Source: Candidatus Tectimicrobiota bacterium
GTDB lineage: Bacteria > JACPUC01
Direction: 5' to 3'
Length of the DNA stretch: 64,000 bases
Assembly (NCBI GenBank): GCA_016192455.1
Contig: JACPUC010000007.1
Span: forward strand, 132,720-196,719
Within the stretch, counting starts at the first letter, position 1. Each line of letters starts with the position of its first letter. Position numbers and translations under genes: made by a program. The notes under the pieces were generated by a model. It was not told where the DNA came from, made no database searches, and saw nothing but the letters and a program-made list of their open reading frames with translations. This document shows positions 9,039-18,464 of the stretch, piece after piece.

Positions 9039-9932
9039 ATGCCGCCGAGCCTGACCCAACAGCGCTTCTTCGATCCCCTCGTGCTGGCGAAGATCGCCAA
9101 CCTTGCCCTGCGCGCCCGCTACGTGGTCGAGGGGCTGCTCACCGGCCTCCACGACAGCCACTTCAAGGGCTTCAGCGTCGAGTTCGCCGAGCACCGGGAG
9201 TACGCCCCCGGCGACGATCTGCGCCACCTCGACTGGAAGGCCTACGCCAAGTCTGACCGGCACGTCATCAAGCAGTACGAGGAGGAGACGAACCTGCGCA
9301 GCTACCTCCTCCTCGATACGAGCGCCTCGATGGACTACCGCTCGGACGGGGTCAGCAAGTTCGAGTACGCCTCGATGCTGGCGGCCTCCCTTGCCTACCT
9401 GATGCTGAAGCAGCAGGACGCGGTGGGGCTCTTCACCTTCGCCGAGGATGTGCGGCAGGCCGTGCCGCCGCGCTCCGGCCTCGACCACCTGCAGGCGCTC
9501 GCGCACTGCCTGGAGGGCGCCACCCTCGGCGGCCGGACGCACTTCGTCACGACGCTGCGCAACGCCATGAACCGCATCCGCCGGCGTGGCCTCATCATCG
9601 TCATCTCCGACCTCTTCGATGATCCCGAGCGGCTGATCCGCGGCTTGCAGCACCTGCGCCACAAGAAGAACGAGGTGATCGTCTTCCAGATTCTCGACCG
9701 CACGGAAGTCGAGTTCCCCTTCAAGGAGATGACCCGCTTCGAGGACCTCGAGGATGAGCTCTTCGTCAGCACCGATCCGCGGGTCATCCGCGATGAGTAC
9801 CTGCGGGCCCTGGAAGAGTTTCAGAATGCCTACAAGACGGCCCTGAACGCCCACATGGTCGAGTACGCGTTGTTCACCACCCACACGCCCCTCGACAAGG
9901 CCCTGGTGCGGTTCCTCTCCCGGCGGCGCTGA
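9039..9932 (+). CDS. DUF58 domain protein with VWA-like MIDAS
   Basis: A 297-residue soluble protein. The DUF58 signature REYAPGDDLRHLDWKAYAKS spans 53-72, and a VWA-like metal-ion-dependent adhesion motif DTSAS is at 93-97 (DxSxS). A later conserved stretch reads IIVISDLFDDPE. DUF58 proteins are near-constant partners of MoxR ATPases and are thought to link the ATPase to membrane VWA proteins. Unlike many DUF58 proteins it has no N-terminal transmembrane helices, so it is the compact cytoplasmic form. It begins 26 bases after moxR, with a weak AGG before the ATG. Confidence 0.93.
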   Translation: MPPSLTQQRFFDPLVLAKIANLALRARYVVEGLLTGLHDSHFKGFSVEFAEHREYAPGDDLRHLDWKAYAKSDRHVIKQYEEETNLRSYLLLDTSASMDYRSDGVSKFEYASMLAASLAYLMLKQQDAVGLFTFAEDVRQAVPPRSGLDHLQALAHCLEGATLGGRTHFVTTLRNAMNRIRRRGLIIVISDLFDDPERLIRGLQHLRHKKNEVIVFQILDRTEVEFPFKEMTRFEDLEDELFVSTDPRVIRDEYLRALEEFQNAYKTALNAHMVEYALFTTHTPLDKALVRFLSRRR

Positions 9933-10142
9933 GGGCGGCGGCTCGGCCGCCTCGGGGCGCGCGGAGCGGGGCGCGCCGGTGAGGCGGCGGGGCGGCAGGC
10001 GGCAATCCGGGAGCCGCCGGACGGTCGTTCCGCTGGCGGCAGCAAGAAGTGCGACGCCGCGTCAGCTTGGTAACCTGGAAGCAGACTTGCCATGGCAGGC
10101 GCCGGGCGCTCGCGGGACATCAGGGAGTAGCACGCAGGGACC

Positions 10143-12275
10143 ATGAGCCTCGCCTTCCTCAACCCCCTCTTCCTCTATGGCTTGGCAGCGGCGAGCCTGC
10201 CGTTGCTCATCCACCTCATCAATCGGCGGCGGGCCAAACCCCTGCGCTTCCCTGCCGTGCAGTTCGTTCTGCGCGCCAACCGGCGCATCGCCCGGCGCTA
10301 CAAGCTGCGCCAGCTCCTCCTCATGATCCTGCGGACGCTGGCGTTGCTGGTCCTGGCGGCGGTGATGGCGCGCCCCGTGCTCACGGAAGAGGGCGCCCTG
10401 CTGTCGGGCGGCGGCCCGCCGGTGGCCCTGGCGGTGATCCTCGATACCTCGATGAGCATGGGGTACCGCAGCGGCGCGGGCGACCGCCTCGACCACGCGC
10501 GCACCCTCCTCGACAGCTACCTCGCCCAGCTCCGCGGCGAGGACAGTGTCACCCTCATCCCCACCGCGCGCCTCGAGGCGACCGGCACGCGGCAGGCGCC
10601 GCAGCTCGTCCACGACGGCCGCGCGCTGCAGACCGCCGCCGCCGACCTGCGCCCAACCTTCGGGCGCGCCGACTTCCGCGGCAGCTTCATGGCCGCCTAC
10701 GAAGCGCTGGCCGCCTCGGCGGCGCCGCGCAAGCAGATTCTCCTTCTCACCGACCGGCAGCAGGCGGGTTGGGCGGAATTCGACGCCGCGAGCCTCGGCA
10801 AGGTTGACCCCAACGTCCTCATCCACATCCTCCGCCTGGGAGGCGCGCAAGCCGACGAGAACCGCACCGTCGAGCGGCTGGCCCTGCAGAGCAACGTGGT
10901 GGGGAGCGACATCCCGACGGTACTCGAAGCAACCCTCCTCAACACGAGTGGCACGCCGCACCGCCGCGTCTTGGCGCAGCTTCTCATCGATGGGGTGAAG
11001 GTGGACCAGCAGCTCGTCGATCTGCCGGCGGGTGGACGCCTGCCGGTGCGCTTCGAGGTCGCCTTCGAGAAGCCGGGGCGGCATGCGGGGGTGGTGCAGC
11101 TCAGCGCGGACAAGCTGCAGGCGGATGACGAGTACCACTTCAGCCTCGAGGTGAATGACCGGATCGCGGTGCTCGTGGTTGATGGTGATCCGCGCACGTC
11201 GCTGGTTTACAGCGAGACCTACTTCCTGTCGTACGCCTTGAACCCAGGCGCCGCGATGAGCCGTTCCCTCATCCGGCCGCGGGTCATCACCGCCTCGGAG
11301 CTGGAGGCCGCGGAGCTGGGGCGTTACCAGGTCATCGTGCTGGCGAACGTGCCGAGTCTCGGCGAGGAGCAGCGGCAGCGCCTTTTCCGTTACGTGCGGG
11401 ACGGCGGCAGCCTGATCTTCTTCCTCGGCACCCAGACCGAGGCCGCCGTGTACAACGACACGTTCTACGCCTCGACGACGCGCCTGCTGCCGGTGCCCCT
11501 CGTGGAGCGCAAGCAGGCCCCCAGCGGCCAACCGTGGCATATCAGCACGGTGGAGGCGGCGCACCCGGCGCTGCGACTCTTCCATGACAGCCTCGCCGGC
11601 TTGCTGCAGCGCGCCAGCTTCTACAGCTACATGCAGACCTCGTCACAGGCGCTGGCGGGGGGCGGCAAGGCCCTCCTCGCCCTGGATAACGGCGATCCCT
11701 ACTTGGTGGAAGGGCAGATCGGGGCGGGCAAGGTCCTGCTCTTCACCTCCAGCGCGGACCGGGATTGGAACGACTTCAGCACCAAGACAACCTACCTACC
11801 GCTCATGCAGAATCTCGTCCTCTACCTCTCGGGAGCCCAGGCCAATCGGCTGCAGGACAGCCTGGAGGTGGGCGACGCGAAGCAGATCATCGCCGAGGGA
11901 CGCTATGCCGGGTCCGAGGTGACGGTGACGGACCCGCGCGGCATGCCCCGCCTGCTGCGCCTGCAGCCGCAGGGGTCGCACGCCGAGGCCATCTTCGATG
12001 CCAATACGCTGCCGGGTATTTACCTGATCAGCGGCGCCGGCAAGCAGCAGAGCTACCAGGTGAACGTGCCCCTGGAGGAGTCCAATCTCACGGAGTTCCC
12101 GGCGGCGCGCTTGCGCGACAAGTTTCAGCATCTTCCCGTCACCATCTCGGACGTGCCGGAAGAGCAGCCTGAGGTGGCGGAGCCTGCCGCGCAGCGCTAC
12201 GACCTCTGGCCCTATTTCTTCGCCACCCTCTTCGGCCTCCTCGTGATGGAGACAATCGTGGCGGCGCGCTTCTGA
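10143..12275 (+). CDS. BatA-like VWA membrane protein
   Basis: A 710-residue protein. The N terminus (FLNPLFLYGLAAASLPLLIH) is the BatA-type double-transmembrane module, with helices at about 8-26 and 57-78. A VWA domain begins with AVILDTSMSM, with an intact DxSxS MIDAS at 101-105. The central extracytoplasmic part includes a GATase-like segment (AVLVVDGDPR, then YVRDGGSLIFFLG). A C-terminal helix lies at about 689-708. Such proteins are membrane clients of MoxR/DUF58. A CAGGGA lies upstream of the ATG at 10143. The 210 bases between DUF58 and this gene hold no other gene. Confidence 0.88.
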   Translation: MSLAFLNPLFLYGLAAASLPLLIHLINRRRAKPLRFPAVQFVLRANRRIARRYKLRQLLLMILRTLALLVLAAVMARPVLTEEGALLSGGGPPVALAVILDTSMSMGYRSGAGDRLDHARTLLDSYLAQLRGEDSVTLIPTARLEATGTRQAPQLVHDGRALQTAAADLRPTFGRADFRGSFMAAYEALAASAAPRKQILLLTDRQQAGWAEFDAASLGKVDPNVLIHILRLGGAQADENRTVERLALQSNVVGSDIPTVLEATLLNTSGTPHRRVLAQLLIDGVKVDQQLVDLPAGGRLPVRFEVAFEKPGRHAGVVQLSADKLQADDEYHFSLEVNDRIAVLVVDGDPRTSLVYSETYFLSYALNPGAAMSRSLIRPRVITASELEAAELGRYQVIVLANVPSLGEEQRQRLFRYVRDGGSLIFFLGTQTEAAVYNDTFYASTTRLLPVPLVERKQAPSGQPWHISTVEAAHPALRLFHDSLAGLLQRASFYSYMQTSSQALAGGGKALLALDNGDPYLVEGQIGAGKVLLFTSSADRDWNDFSTKTTYLPLMQNLVLYLSGAQANRLQDSLEVGDAKQIIAEGRYAGSEVTVTDPRGMPRLLRLQPQGSHAEAIFDANTLPGIYLISGAGKQQSYQVNVPLEESNLTEFPAARLRDKFQHLPVTISDVPEEQPEVAEPAAQRYDLWPYFFATLFGLLVMETIVAARF

Positions 12276-12586
12276 GACACCGGCGTGGTGAGAGCGCCGC
12301 GGACCGTTCGGCTGGCAAGGGAGTGACGAGCGTGGCGCCCCCTGCGAGGCGTGCCGCGTCGCAGGCCGGGCGACCGTGGCGGCCCGCCGTTCGCGGTGGC
12401 GAAAGACAGGCGGAGCCGACGAGGCGATCACGAGAGGAGTGGTGCCAAGGTATGGAGCAAGTTCGGAGTTCGTTAACGAGTGGCAGGTCGGACCTTGCCC
12501 CCGGGGAGGGGGGATCGTTGCGCCCGGCGCGCTTTCCTGGGGCTCACGATGTGGGCTGGCACGAGGCGCTCGGCGACTCAGCCCGC
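12276..12586. other. Gap between BatA-like and DUF4159 genes
   Basis: About 310 bases with no recognisable gene or site. The frame of the following gene is open back to 12323, but the translation is Arg/Gly/Pro-rich and unlike a signal sequence. It is therefore treated as non-coding leader. Confidence 0.5.
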
Positions 12587-13378
12587 ATGGATCGGCGCAC
12601 CTTTGGGCGTCGCCTCCTCCTGGCGACCGCAAGCCTCCTAGCCGGCGCTCTCGTCCCCTCTCCGCGGGGCGCTCGAGCCCAGCTCCAGCCCCAAGAGGGG
12701 TTCCAGCCCCGGCCTCGCGTCACCTTCGCGCAACTGCGCACTCGCGGGGCGGAATGGGATGCCCATCCTACCGCCTACGTGACCCTCATGGAGGAGGTGC
12801 GCCAGCGCACCAGCGTCGAGGCCGGCACGGATCGCAAGGTTCTCGACGTGCTCGACCCGCAGCTCTTCTCCTACCCCTTCCTCTACCTGAACGGCCGACA
12901 GGCGTTCAGCCCGTACACCGATGAGGAGGTGGAGGTGCTGCGCCGCTTCCTCTCCTTCGGGGGGTTCCTGTTCATCGACGATGCAGCCGGGTTCAACGGG
13001 GTGGGATTCGATCAGCGCGCGCGCGAACTGGTGGGGCGCATCTTCCCGCAACGCGACCTGCGCCGCTTGCGCTCCGACCATACGATCTTCCGTTCCTTCT
13101 ACCTGGTGCGGCGAGTCGGCGGGCGCCAGCTCATCAGCCCGTTCCTGGAGGGGGTGGACCTCGACGACCGCTCGCCGATCATCTACTGTCGCAACGATCT
13201 GGCGGGCGCCTGGGCGCGCGATTACCTGGGGAACTGGCTCTACCCCTGCGTTCCAGGCGGCGAGGCGCAGCGCTTCGACGCCCTGAAGCTGGGGGTCAAC
13301 ATGGTGCTCTACGCCCTCACCGTGAACTACAAGCAAGACAAAATCCACCTCCCCTTCTTGCGCCGGCGCATGGGCTAG
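12587..13378 (+). CDS. DUF4159 domain protein exported by the TAT pathway
   Basis: A 263-residue protein starting with a twin-arginine signal: MDRRTFGRR, then a hydrophobic stretch, with likely cleavage after ARA (residue 31). The mature part contains VEVLRRFLSFGGFLFIDDAAGF and ends in LPFLRRRMG, as expected for DUF4159, a GATase-like fold domain seen next to BatA-type VWA proteins. The ATG at 12587 was chosen because it places the twin-arginine motif at the N terminus; the longer frame from 12323 would bury it. It precedes the second VWA membrane protein by 16 bases, so the two are translated from one transcript. TAT export implies folding, perhaps with a cofactor, before export. No catalytic motif was identified. 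Confidence 0.85.
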   Translation: MDRRTFGRRLLLATASLLAGALVPSPRGARAQLQPQEGFQPRPRVTFAQLRTRGAEWDAHPTAYVTLMEEVRQRTSVEAGTDRKVLDVLDPQLFSYPFLYLNGRQAFSPYTDEEVEVLRRFLSFGGFLFIDDAAGFNGVGFDQRARELVGRIFPQRDLRRLRSDHTIFRSFYLVRRVGGRQLISPFLEGVDLDDRSPIIYCRNDLAGAWARDYLGNWLYPCVPGGEAQRFDALKLGVNMVLYALTVNYKQDKIHLPFLRRRMG

Positions 13379-13394
13379 GCGGCAGGAGGCGTCC

Positions 13395-15770
13395 ATGCTC
13401 AATTGGCTCATCACCCCCGCGGAGGCCAGCTCTCACCTGGTGGTGCGCACGAGCTTGCTGCTGCGCGGCGGCGCGCCGCTCTGGCTGGCGGCGCTCCTCG
13501 GCCTCCTCGCCCTGGCGCTGGTCGTGTATGCCTGGCCCTCGCTGCGGCGGCGCGTGCACCGGCCCCTGGCGCTGGCGCTCTCCGCGATGCGCCTGCTGGC
13601 CCTGCTCTCCATCCTCTTCTTCCTCCTCAACCCGACCCTGCTGCGGCAGACCTTCCAGCGCATGCGTCCGCGCCTGCCGGTGTTGATCGACGTCTCGCGC
13701 AGCATGGAGATCAATGATGGGACCGAGGGACGGACGCGGCTCCAGGATGTCCAGCATTTCCTGCAGGACCCGTCCCTGCGTTTCTTTGAAGAACTGGCGC
13801 AGGACTTCGTCGTCGAGCCGCTGCAGTTCCATGAAGAGGTGGAGCCGTTGCCGAACGAGGGGCTTGGGCAGCTCGGCGTGCGGGGCAAACGCACCAACAT
13901 CCTGGGCGCCCTGGCTTCCGTGGATCGCCCCCGGGTCGGCAGCGAGCCGAGCCCTCGCGACACCGCGGCGACGAGCGGGCGCGAGGTGGCGGGGGTCGCG
14001 GCCGATGCGCCGCTTGCCGGCATCGTGGTGATCAGCGATGGAGCGCACAACGCCGGCGTGATGAACGAAGCGTTGCTGCGCGCCGTGCGGGCGCCCGTGG
14101 CGGCCATCGGCGTGGGAGATGCCGCCTCGTTCCGAGACATCCGCCTCGCCGACCTGAAAGCGCCGGGCTTCGGCTTCCTCCATCATCCCCTCAGCATCGA
14201 AGCGGAGATCGTGGTCGATGGATTCAGCGGCCTGAACCTGCCGGTGGTCCTGAAGCAGGAGGGGACGGTTCTGCAGACCAAGGTGGTCATCCCGCAAGCC
14301 GGCAAACGCAGCACCGCGGTGAGCTTCTCGTACACGCCCACCAGCCTTGGCGAGCGGCACTACTCCCTGTCGATCCCGGTGCAATCCGGCGAGCGCATCA
14401 AGGCCAACAACACCGTCACGTTCAAGATCAACGTGGTGCGCGACAAAATCCGGGTGCTGCTCGTCACCGGCACGCCGTCCTGGAACTACCGCTTTCTGCG
14501 TCGCACCCTGCGCGGCGATCCGACGATCGACCTCATCTCCTTCGTCATTCTGCGCACGCCGTTCGACCAGGTGAACGTACCCCAGGATGAGCTAAGCCTC
14601 ATCCCCTTCCCCACCGACCGGCTGTTCACCGAAGAGCTGCAGAACTTCGACATCATCATCTTCGACAACTTCTCGTACCGCTTCTACTTCCCGCTCCAGT
14701 ACCTGGAGAACGTGCGGAAATACGTGGAAGAGGGGGGCGCCTTCGTGATGTTCGGCGGCGATCGCTCGTTCTCAGCCGGCGGCTACGCGGGGACGCCGGT
14801 GGACGACCTGCTGCCGGTCACCCTGGAGCAGGTTGGCAGCAGCTACGAAGAGCAGCCGTTCAGGATGGAGCTCACCGAAGCGGGAAGGCTCCACCCCATC
14901 ACGCGCCTCGTCGATGACGAGGAGGAGAACGTCTCGATCTGGAGACAGATGCCGAAGCTGGAGGGGTACAACCTTGCCCTGCGCACGAAGCCGAATGCGA
15001 CGTTGCTGGGCGTGCAGCCCGGCAAGGCGAACCAGTACGGGCAGTTGCCGATCTTCGCCGTTACGAAGTACGGCAAGGGCCGCTCCCTGGCGCTGCTCTC
15101 CGATTTCTTCTGGCGCTGGAACTTTCAGATGATCGGCGAGCAGAAGAGCAATCGCCCCTACCTGAAGCTCATCCGCCAAATGATCCGCTGGCTGATCAAT
15201 GAACCGCAGTTCCGCCAGGTGCGCCTCTTCGCGGCGAAGGACGCCTATGAGCCCGGCGAGGAAGCGAACCTGAAGGCCTATGTGATGCGGGATGACGGCG
15301 GCCCGGCGGCGAACGCGGTGCTCGAGGTGGGGGTGACGGACCCGTCCGGCAGGGAGATCAGGGCGCCGTACAGCAGCAGCGAGCGCCCGGGTGAGTTCAA
15401 TGTGCCCCTGAAGCTGGCGGAGTTCGGCTTCTATCGGGTGCGGGCGCGCGCCATGGTGGATGGCAAGGAGGTGGGCGAGAACTCCCTCGTCGTGGCGGCG
15501 CAGACGCCCGACTGGGAGCTGCGGGACGCCGCCATGAACGAGGCCCTCCTGCAACGCCTGGCGCGGCAGACGGGCGGCATGTACCGGCCTCTGAAGAGTT
15601 TCGACCGCGGCGCCCTGCGCGAGCTGCGCCAGGCCCTGCGCACGCAGTTCCAGCCGAAGATCGTCGAGGAGAGCCGCTGGCGGTTGTGGCACAACGTCGT
15701 GACGCTCCTCGGTCTCGTCCTCCTCCTCGGCAGCGAGTGGTACATCCGGCGCCGCAACAGCCTGCTGTGA
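13395..15770 (+). CDS. Membrane protein with VWA and glutamine amidotransferase-like domains
   Basis: A 791-residue protein. There are two N-terminal helices (about 28-48 and 62-80), then a VWA-like segment with IDVSRS (DxSxS at 99-103). A central class-I GATase-like domain (IRVLLVTGTPSWNYRFLRR and GGAFVMFGGDRSFSAGGY) lacks an obvious nucleophilic Cys, so it is probably non-catalytic. A Big/FN3-like beta domain precedes a C-terminal helix (about 765-783). Proteins of this layout close the MoxR-DUF58-BatA-DUF4159 operons. GGAGG precedes the ATG at 13395. It is the last gene of the operon, and 250 bases without features separate it from the convergent kinase gene. Confidence 0.88.
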   Translation: MLNWLITPAEASSHLVVRTSLLLRGGAPLWLAALLGLLALALVVYAWPSLRRRVHRPLALALSAMRLLALLSILFFLLNPTLLRQTFQRMRPRLPVLIDVSRSMEINDGTEGRTRLQDVQHFLQDPSLRFFEELAQDFVVEPLQFHEEVEPLPNEGLGQLGVRGKRTNILGALASVDRPRVGSEPSPRDTAATSGREVAGVAADAPLAGIVVISDGAHNAGVMNEALLRAVRAPVAAIGVGDAASFRDIRLADLKAPGFGFLHHPLSIEAEIVVDGFSGLNLPVVLKQEGTVLQTKVVIPQAGKRSTAVSFSYTPTSLGERHYSLSIPVQSGERIKANNTVTFKINVVRDKIRVLLVTGTPSWNYRFLRRTLRGDPTIDLISFVILRTPFDQVNVPQDELSLIPFPTDRLFTEELQNFDIIIFDNFSYRFYFPLQYLENVRKYVEEGGAFVMFGGDRSFSAGGYAGTPVDDLLPVTLEQVGSSYEEQPFRMELTEAGRLHPITRLVDDEEENVSIWRQMPKLEGYNLALRTKPNATLLGVQPGKANQYGQLPIFAVTKYGKGRSLALLSDFFWRWNFQMIGEQKSNRPYLKLIRQMIRWLINEPQFRQVRLFAAKDAYEPGEEANLKAYVMRDDGGPAANAVLEVGVTDPSGREIRAPYSSSERPGEFNVPLKLAEFGFYRVRARAMVDGKEVGENSLVVAAQTPDWELRDAAMNEALLQRLARQTGGMYRPLKSFDRGALRELRQALRTQFQPKIVEESRWRLWHNVVTLLGLVLLLGSEWYIRRRNSLL

Positions 15771-16022
15771 TCCCGGCGTTCAGTATTTCGGAACAATTCT
15801 CCGCGGCGCGGGCTTGGCGCGCATTTCCCGCCGTGCCAGCGGCGCCGCTGCTCGTCATCTCAAGGCTCGCCAGTATCACCGCCCTACCGCCACGCGAGCG
15901 TCCAATCAATCCCGCGATCGGTAGAAAGCTCAGGGTGGATGGTGGGGAGCGGAGCCAAGGCTGGCATCACGTCGGCTGGAGGTGGGTGAGACGACTCCCT
16001 CGAGGCGCGCCTAGTCCGGCCC

Positions 16023-17882
16023 TCACACCTTCCCCGTCAACAGCTTCACCTGCGCCAGGATTTCCCGCACCTGGAATGGCTTGGCGAGAACGTGGTCGAT
16101 ACCGCTGGCGCGCACTTGGGCATCCTCGATCTGCACCCCCCAGCCGGTGATGAGCATGATCTTCGTGGCTGGCGCCTGGATCTTCACCTGCCGCGCCACA
16201 TCCCAGCCTGAGATGTCGGGAATGCCGAGATCGGTGATGACAACGCCGCAGGGGCTCTCCTGAAACGCGGCGAGGGCCGGGCGGCCGCGATCGAAGCTGA
16301 GGACGCGGTAGCCCTCCGCGGTGAGGAGATCGTGCAGGAAGTCGCGGATGCCGTCGTCGTCGTCGATGAGCATGATGTCGGAGCGCAACGCAACCTCGGC
16401 TTGCTGCGCTGGAGGCTGCATGATCTGGTCGGCGGCGCCCGGATGCTGATGGAAGACAATGTTGACGGTCGTGCCGACACCAGGCTTGGAGGTGAGGGAA
16501 ATCTCTCCGCCGTGGCGGTTGACGATGGAGTACGCCATGCTCAGCCCGAGGCCGGAGCCGCGGAGCTGCTTGGTGGTGAAGAACGGCTCAAAGACGCGCC
16601 AGAGGATATCCTCGTCGATGCCGATACCGTTGTCCCTCACCTGCACGTGGAGGTTCTCGGCGTCGGCGAAGGTGAGAATCGTGATCCGCCCCCCCTGGGG
16701 CAGGGCGTCCACGGCGTTGAAAATGAGGTTGGAGATGACCTCGCGCAGCTCCTCCACGTTGCCCCGCAAGGGCCGCAACGGCTGCGGCTCGAAGCGCAGG
16801 TCGATGCTGAGGCCGGCCGCCAGGGGCTCCTGTTTCCAGCGCTGCTCGGTGAGCTGAATCGCCTCTTCGATGAGGGCGTTGAGGTCCAGCTCCTCATGCA
16901 CGCGGTCGCGGCGCGTGCGCGTGAACTCCTGAATGCGCCGCACGGTCTTGGCGCCATCGAGGGTGAGCTTCTCGATGATTTCAAGCCCCTTGCGAAGCTG
17001 CGCCTCCTGCGTTTGCATGAGGAGCAACTGGGTGCGGCCGAGTATTCCCCCCAAGATATTATTGAAGTCGTGCGCCACACCGCCAGCCATTTCGCCCAGG
17101 GCGCGCATCTTCTCCGCCTGCACGAGTTGCTGCTCAAAGGCCTTGCGGGCGCTCACATCGCGCAGCACGGCGAGGTAGGCATGCTGCTCCTGGTGCTGGA
17201 AAGCCTTGAGATGCAGCTCAAACTCAGTGCGCCGGCCACTTCCGTCCTGCAGGGTTAATTGCAGGATGTCCTGATCTCTGCCGTCCTCCCTCCCCTGCCG
17301 CAGGAAGCGTTCCCAGATTTCCAGATGTTCCCGCGCCACCCAGGAGGAGAAGAGCTGCCCCCGCACGGTGTCCGGCGTTCCTCGCAGGGCCGTGAAAAAC
17401 GCCCCATTGGCGTAGGCGATGCGTTCGTTCTGGATGACGCAGATGGGATCGCCGATGGCTTCGGCAAGGGTGCGATAAACCGATACCTCACGAAGCTTTT
17501 CCTGGGAGCTGAGCGCCAGGTTCGCCGCCTCTCCAAAGAGGAAGGCCATAAGCTCCTGGTACCTGTCATCCTGCACACCGGCAATGCGGCCCCCACAGAG
17601 GTAGTGGCGTTGACCGTTCAGTTTCTTGCACCAGACGATGACGACGCGGAGTCGCAACGAGCTGGAGTGGGACGCTTCCGCGGGCTGGCTCGGCATCGCC
17701 GGGACCATGAGCTCAAGCTCAATCTCCTCCCCGACCTGGAGTCTCCTCCTGCTGCGGAACGAAATGCCAAAGAGGGACACATCCTCGAGCTGCCCCGCCC
17801 CATAACGTGACTGATACGACAAAGAGAGTCGCAAGCGGGGACATCTGCGTCGTTCCGACGGCAGAGTGATCTCGTCTTCCAT
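16023..17882 (-). CDS. Hybrid sensor histidine kinase: PilZ-PAS-HisKA-HATPase-REC
   Basis: A 619-residue soluble signalling protein. Residues 11-125 look like a PilZ domain, with RRRCPR at 11-16 and DVSLFG at 34-39 (the RxxxR and D/NxSxxG cyclic-di-GMP motifs). A PAS domain covers about 133-255. HisKA carries GGVAHDFNN with His271. The HATPase domain has N389, DNGIGID (418-424) and GSGLGLS (442-448). A C-terminal receiver has Asp508/Asp509, phospho-acceptor Asp551, Thr579 and Lys601. All phosphorelay residues are present. No transmembrane segment is seen, so the input is cytoplasmic. The start at 17882 was chosen because the PilZ domain follows directly; the frame is open to 17948. No cognate regulator is adjacent; the NtrC-type gene is 6 kb away. 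Confidence 0.92.
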   Translation of the reverse strand: MEDEITLPSERRRCPRLRLSLSYQSRYGAGQLEDVSLFGISFRSRRRLQVGEEIELELMVPAMPSQPAEASHSSSLRLRVVIVWCKKLNGQRHYLCGGRIAGVQDDRYQELMAFLFGEAANLALSSQEKLREVSVYRTLAEAIGDPICVIQNERIAYANGAFFTALRGTPDTVRGQLFSSWVAREHLEIWERFLRQGREDGRDQDILQLTLQDGSGRRTEFELHLKAFQHQEQHAYLAVLRDVSARKAFEQQLVQAEKMRALGEMAGGVAHDFNNILGGILGRTQLLLMQTQEAQLRKGLEIIEKLTLDGAKTVRRIQEFTRTRRDRVHEELDLNALIEEAIQLTEQRWKQEPLAAGLSIDLRFEPQPLRPLRGNVEELREVISNLIFNAVDALPQGGRITILTFADAENLHVQVRDNGIGIDEDILWRVFEPFFTTKQLRGSGLGLSMAYSIVNRHGGEISLTSKPGVGTTVNIVFHQHPGAADQIMQPPAQQAEVALRSDIMLIDDDDGIRDFLHDLLTAEGYRVLSFDRGRPALAAFQESPCGVVITDLGIPDISGWDVARQVKIQAPATKIMLITGWGVQIEDAQVRASGIDHVLAKPFQVREILAQVKLLTGKV

Positions 17883-18464
17883 GCTCGTTGTCCTGAAAGG
17901 AGATCGCCATGATGCGAAGCGGCTGGCTCCCCCGGCCCAGGAAGCCATGCCTCCATCGTACCAAACTCCTACCGCTGACCCTTCCCCCTACTATCCTTGT
18001 CCATACACTTTAGTATCGGCTTCCTGCACATGAACTTGACGACCGGAGCGAGAAAAACTAAGCCAATGAAGTTGAACAAGTACATTCATTATCCTTAACA
18101 ATCATGCCTTTACCCATATCACAACTCACTTGATACTGGGAGATGCGACGTTCAGCTCCATGATGATGCGGCAGTAACAGCGGCGCCCTTCAGCTTCCTT
18201 GAAGAGCGGTTGCCGAAGTCTTGCGTTGAGGTGCGTGGATGGGGAGAGCGGAGTGCATGGCGATGGGGAGATGGGGGTTCCACCTCACCCGGACTGCGGC
18301 CTGCCTCTGCCGGTTGGGGCTGCCCGCCGACGCGCCTGTCACCGGCGCGAGGCGCAACGGCATTGAATGCCTCGGCAGACACCATAGCCCGCAACCAGGA
18401 GAGATCTCCGAAGACGAGCATGGTTGCCTGTGCTGCGCCCCGATCGAGCTCGCCGAGCGCCGCC
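17883..18464. other. Intergenic region, AT-rich in its left part
   Basis: About 580 bases without a supported gene. Bases 17970-18150 are strikingly AT-rich against the surrounding sequence and could hold the promoter of the minus-strand kinase gene. No clear -35/-10 pair was found on the minus strand. Plus-strand frames across 18210-18674 run into the opposite-strand gene and have no recognisable product. Confidence 0.45.
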
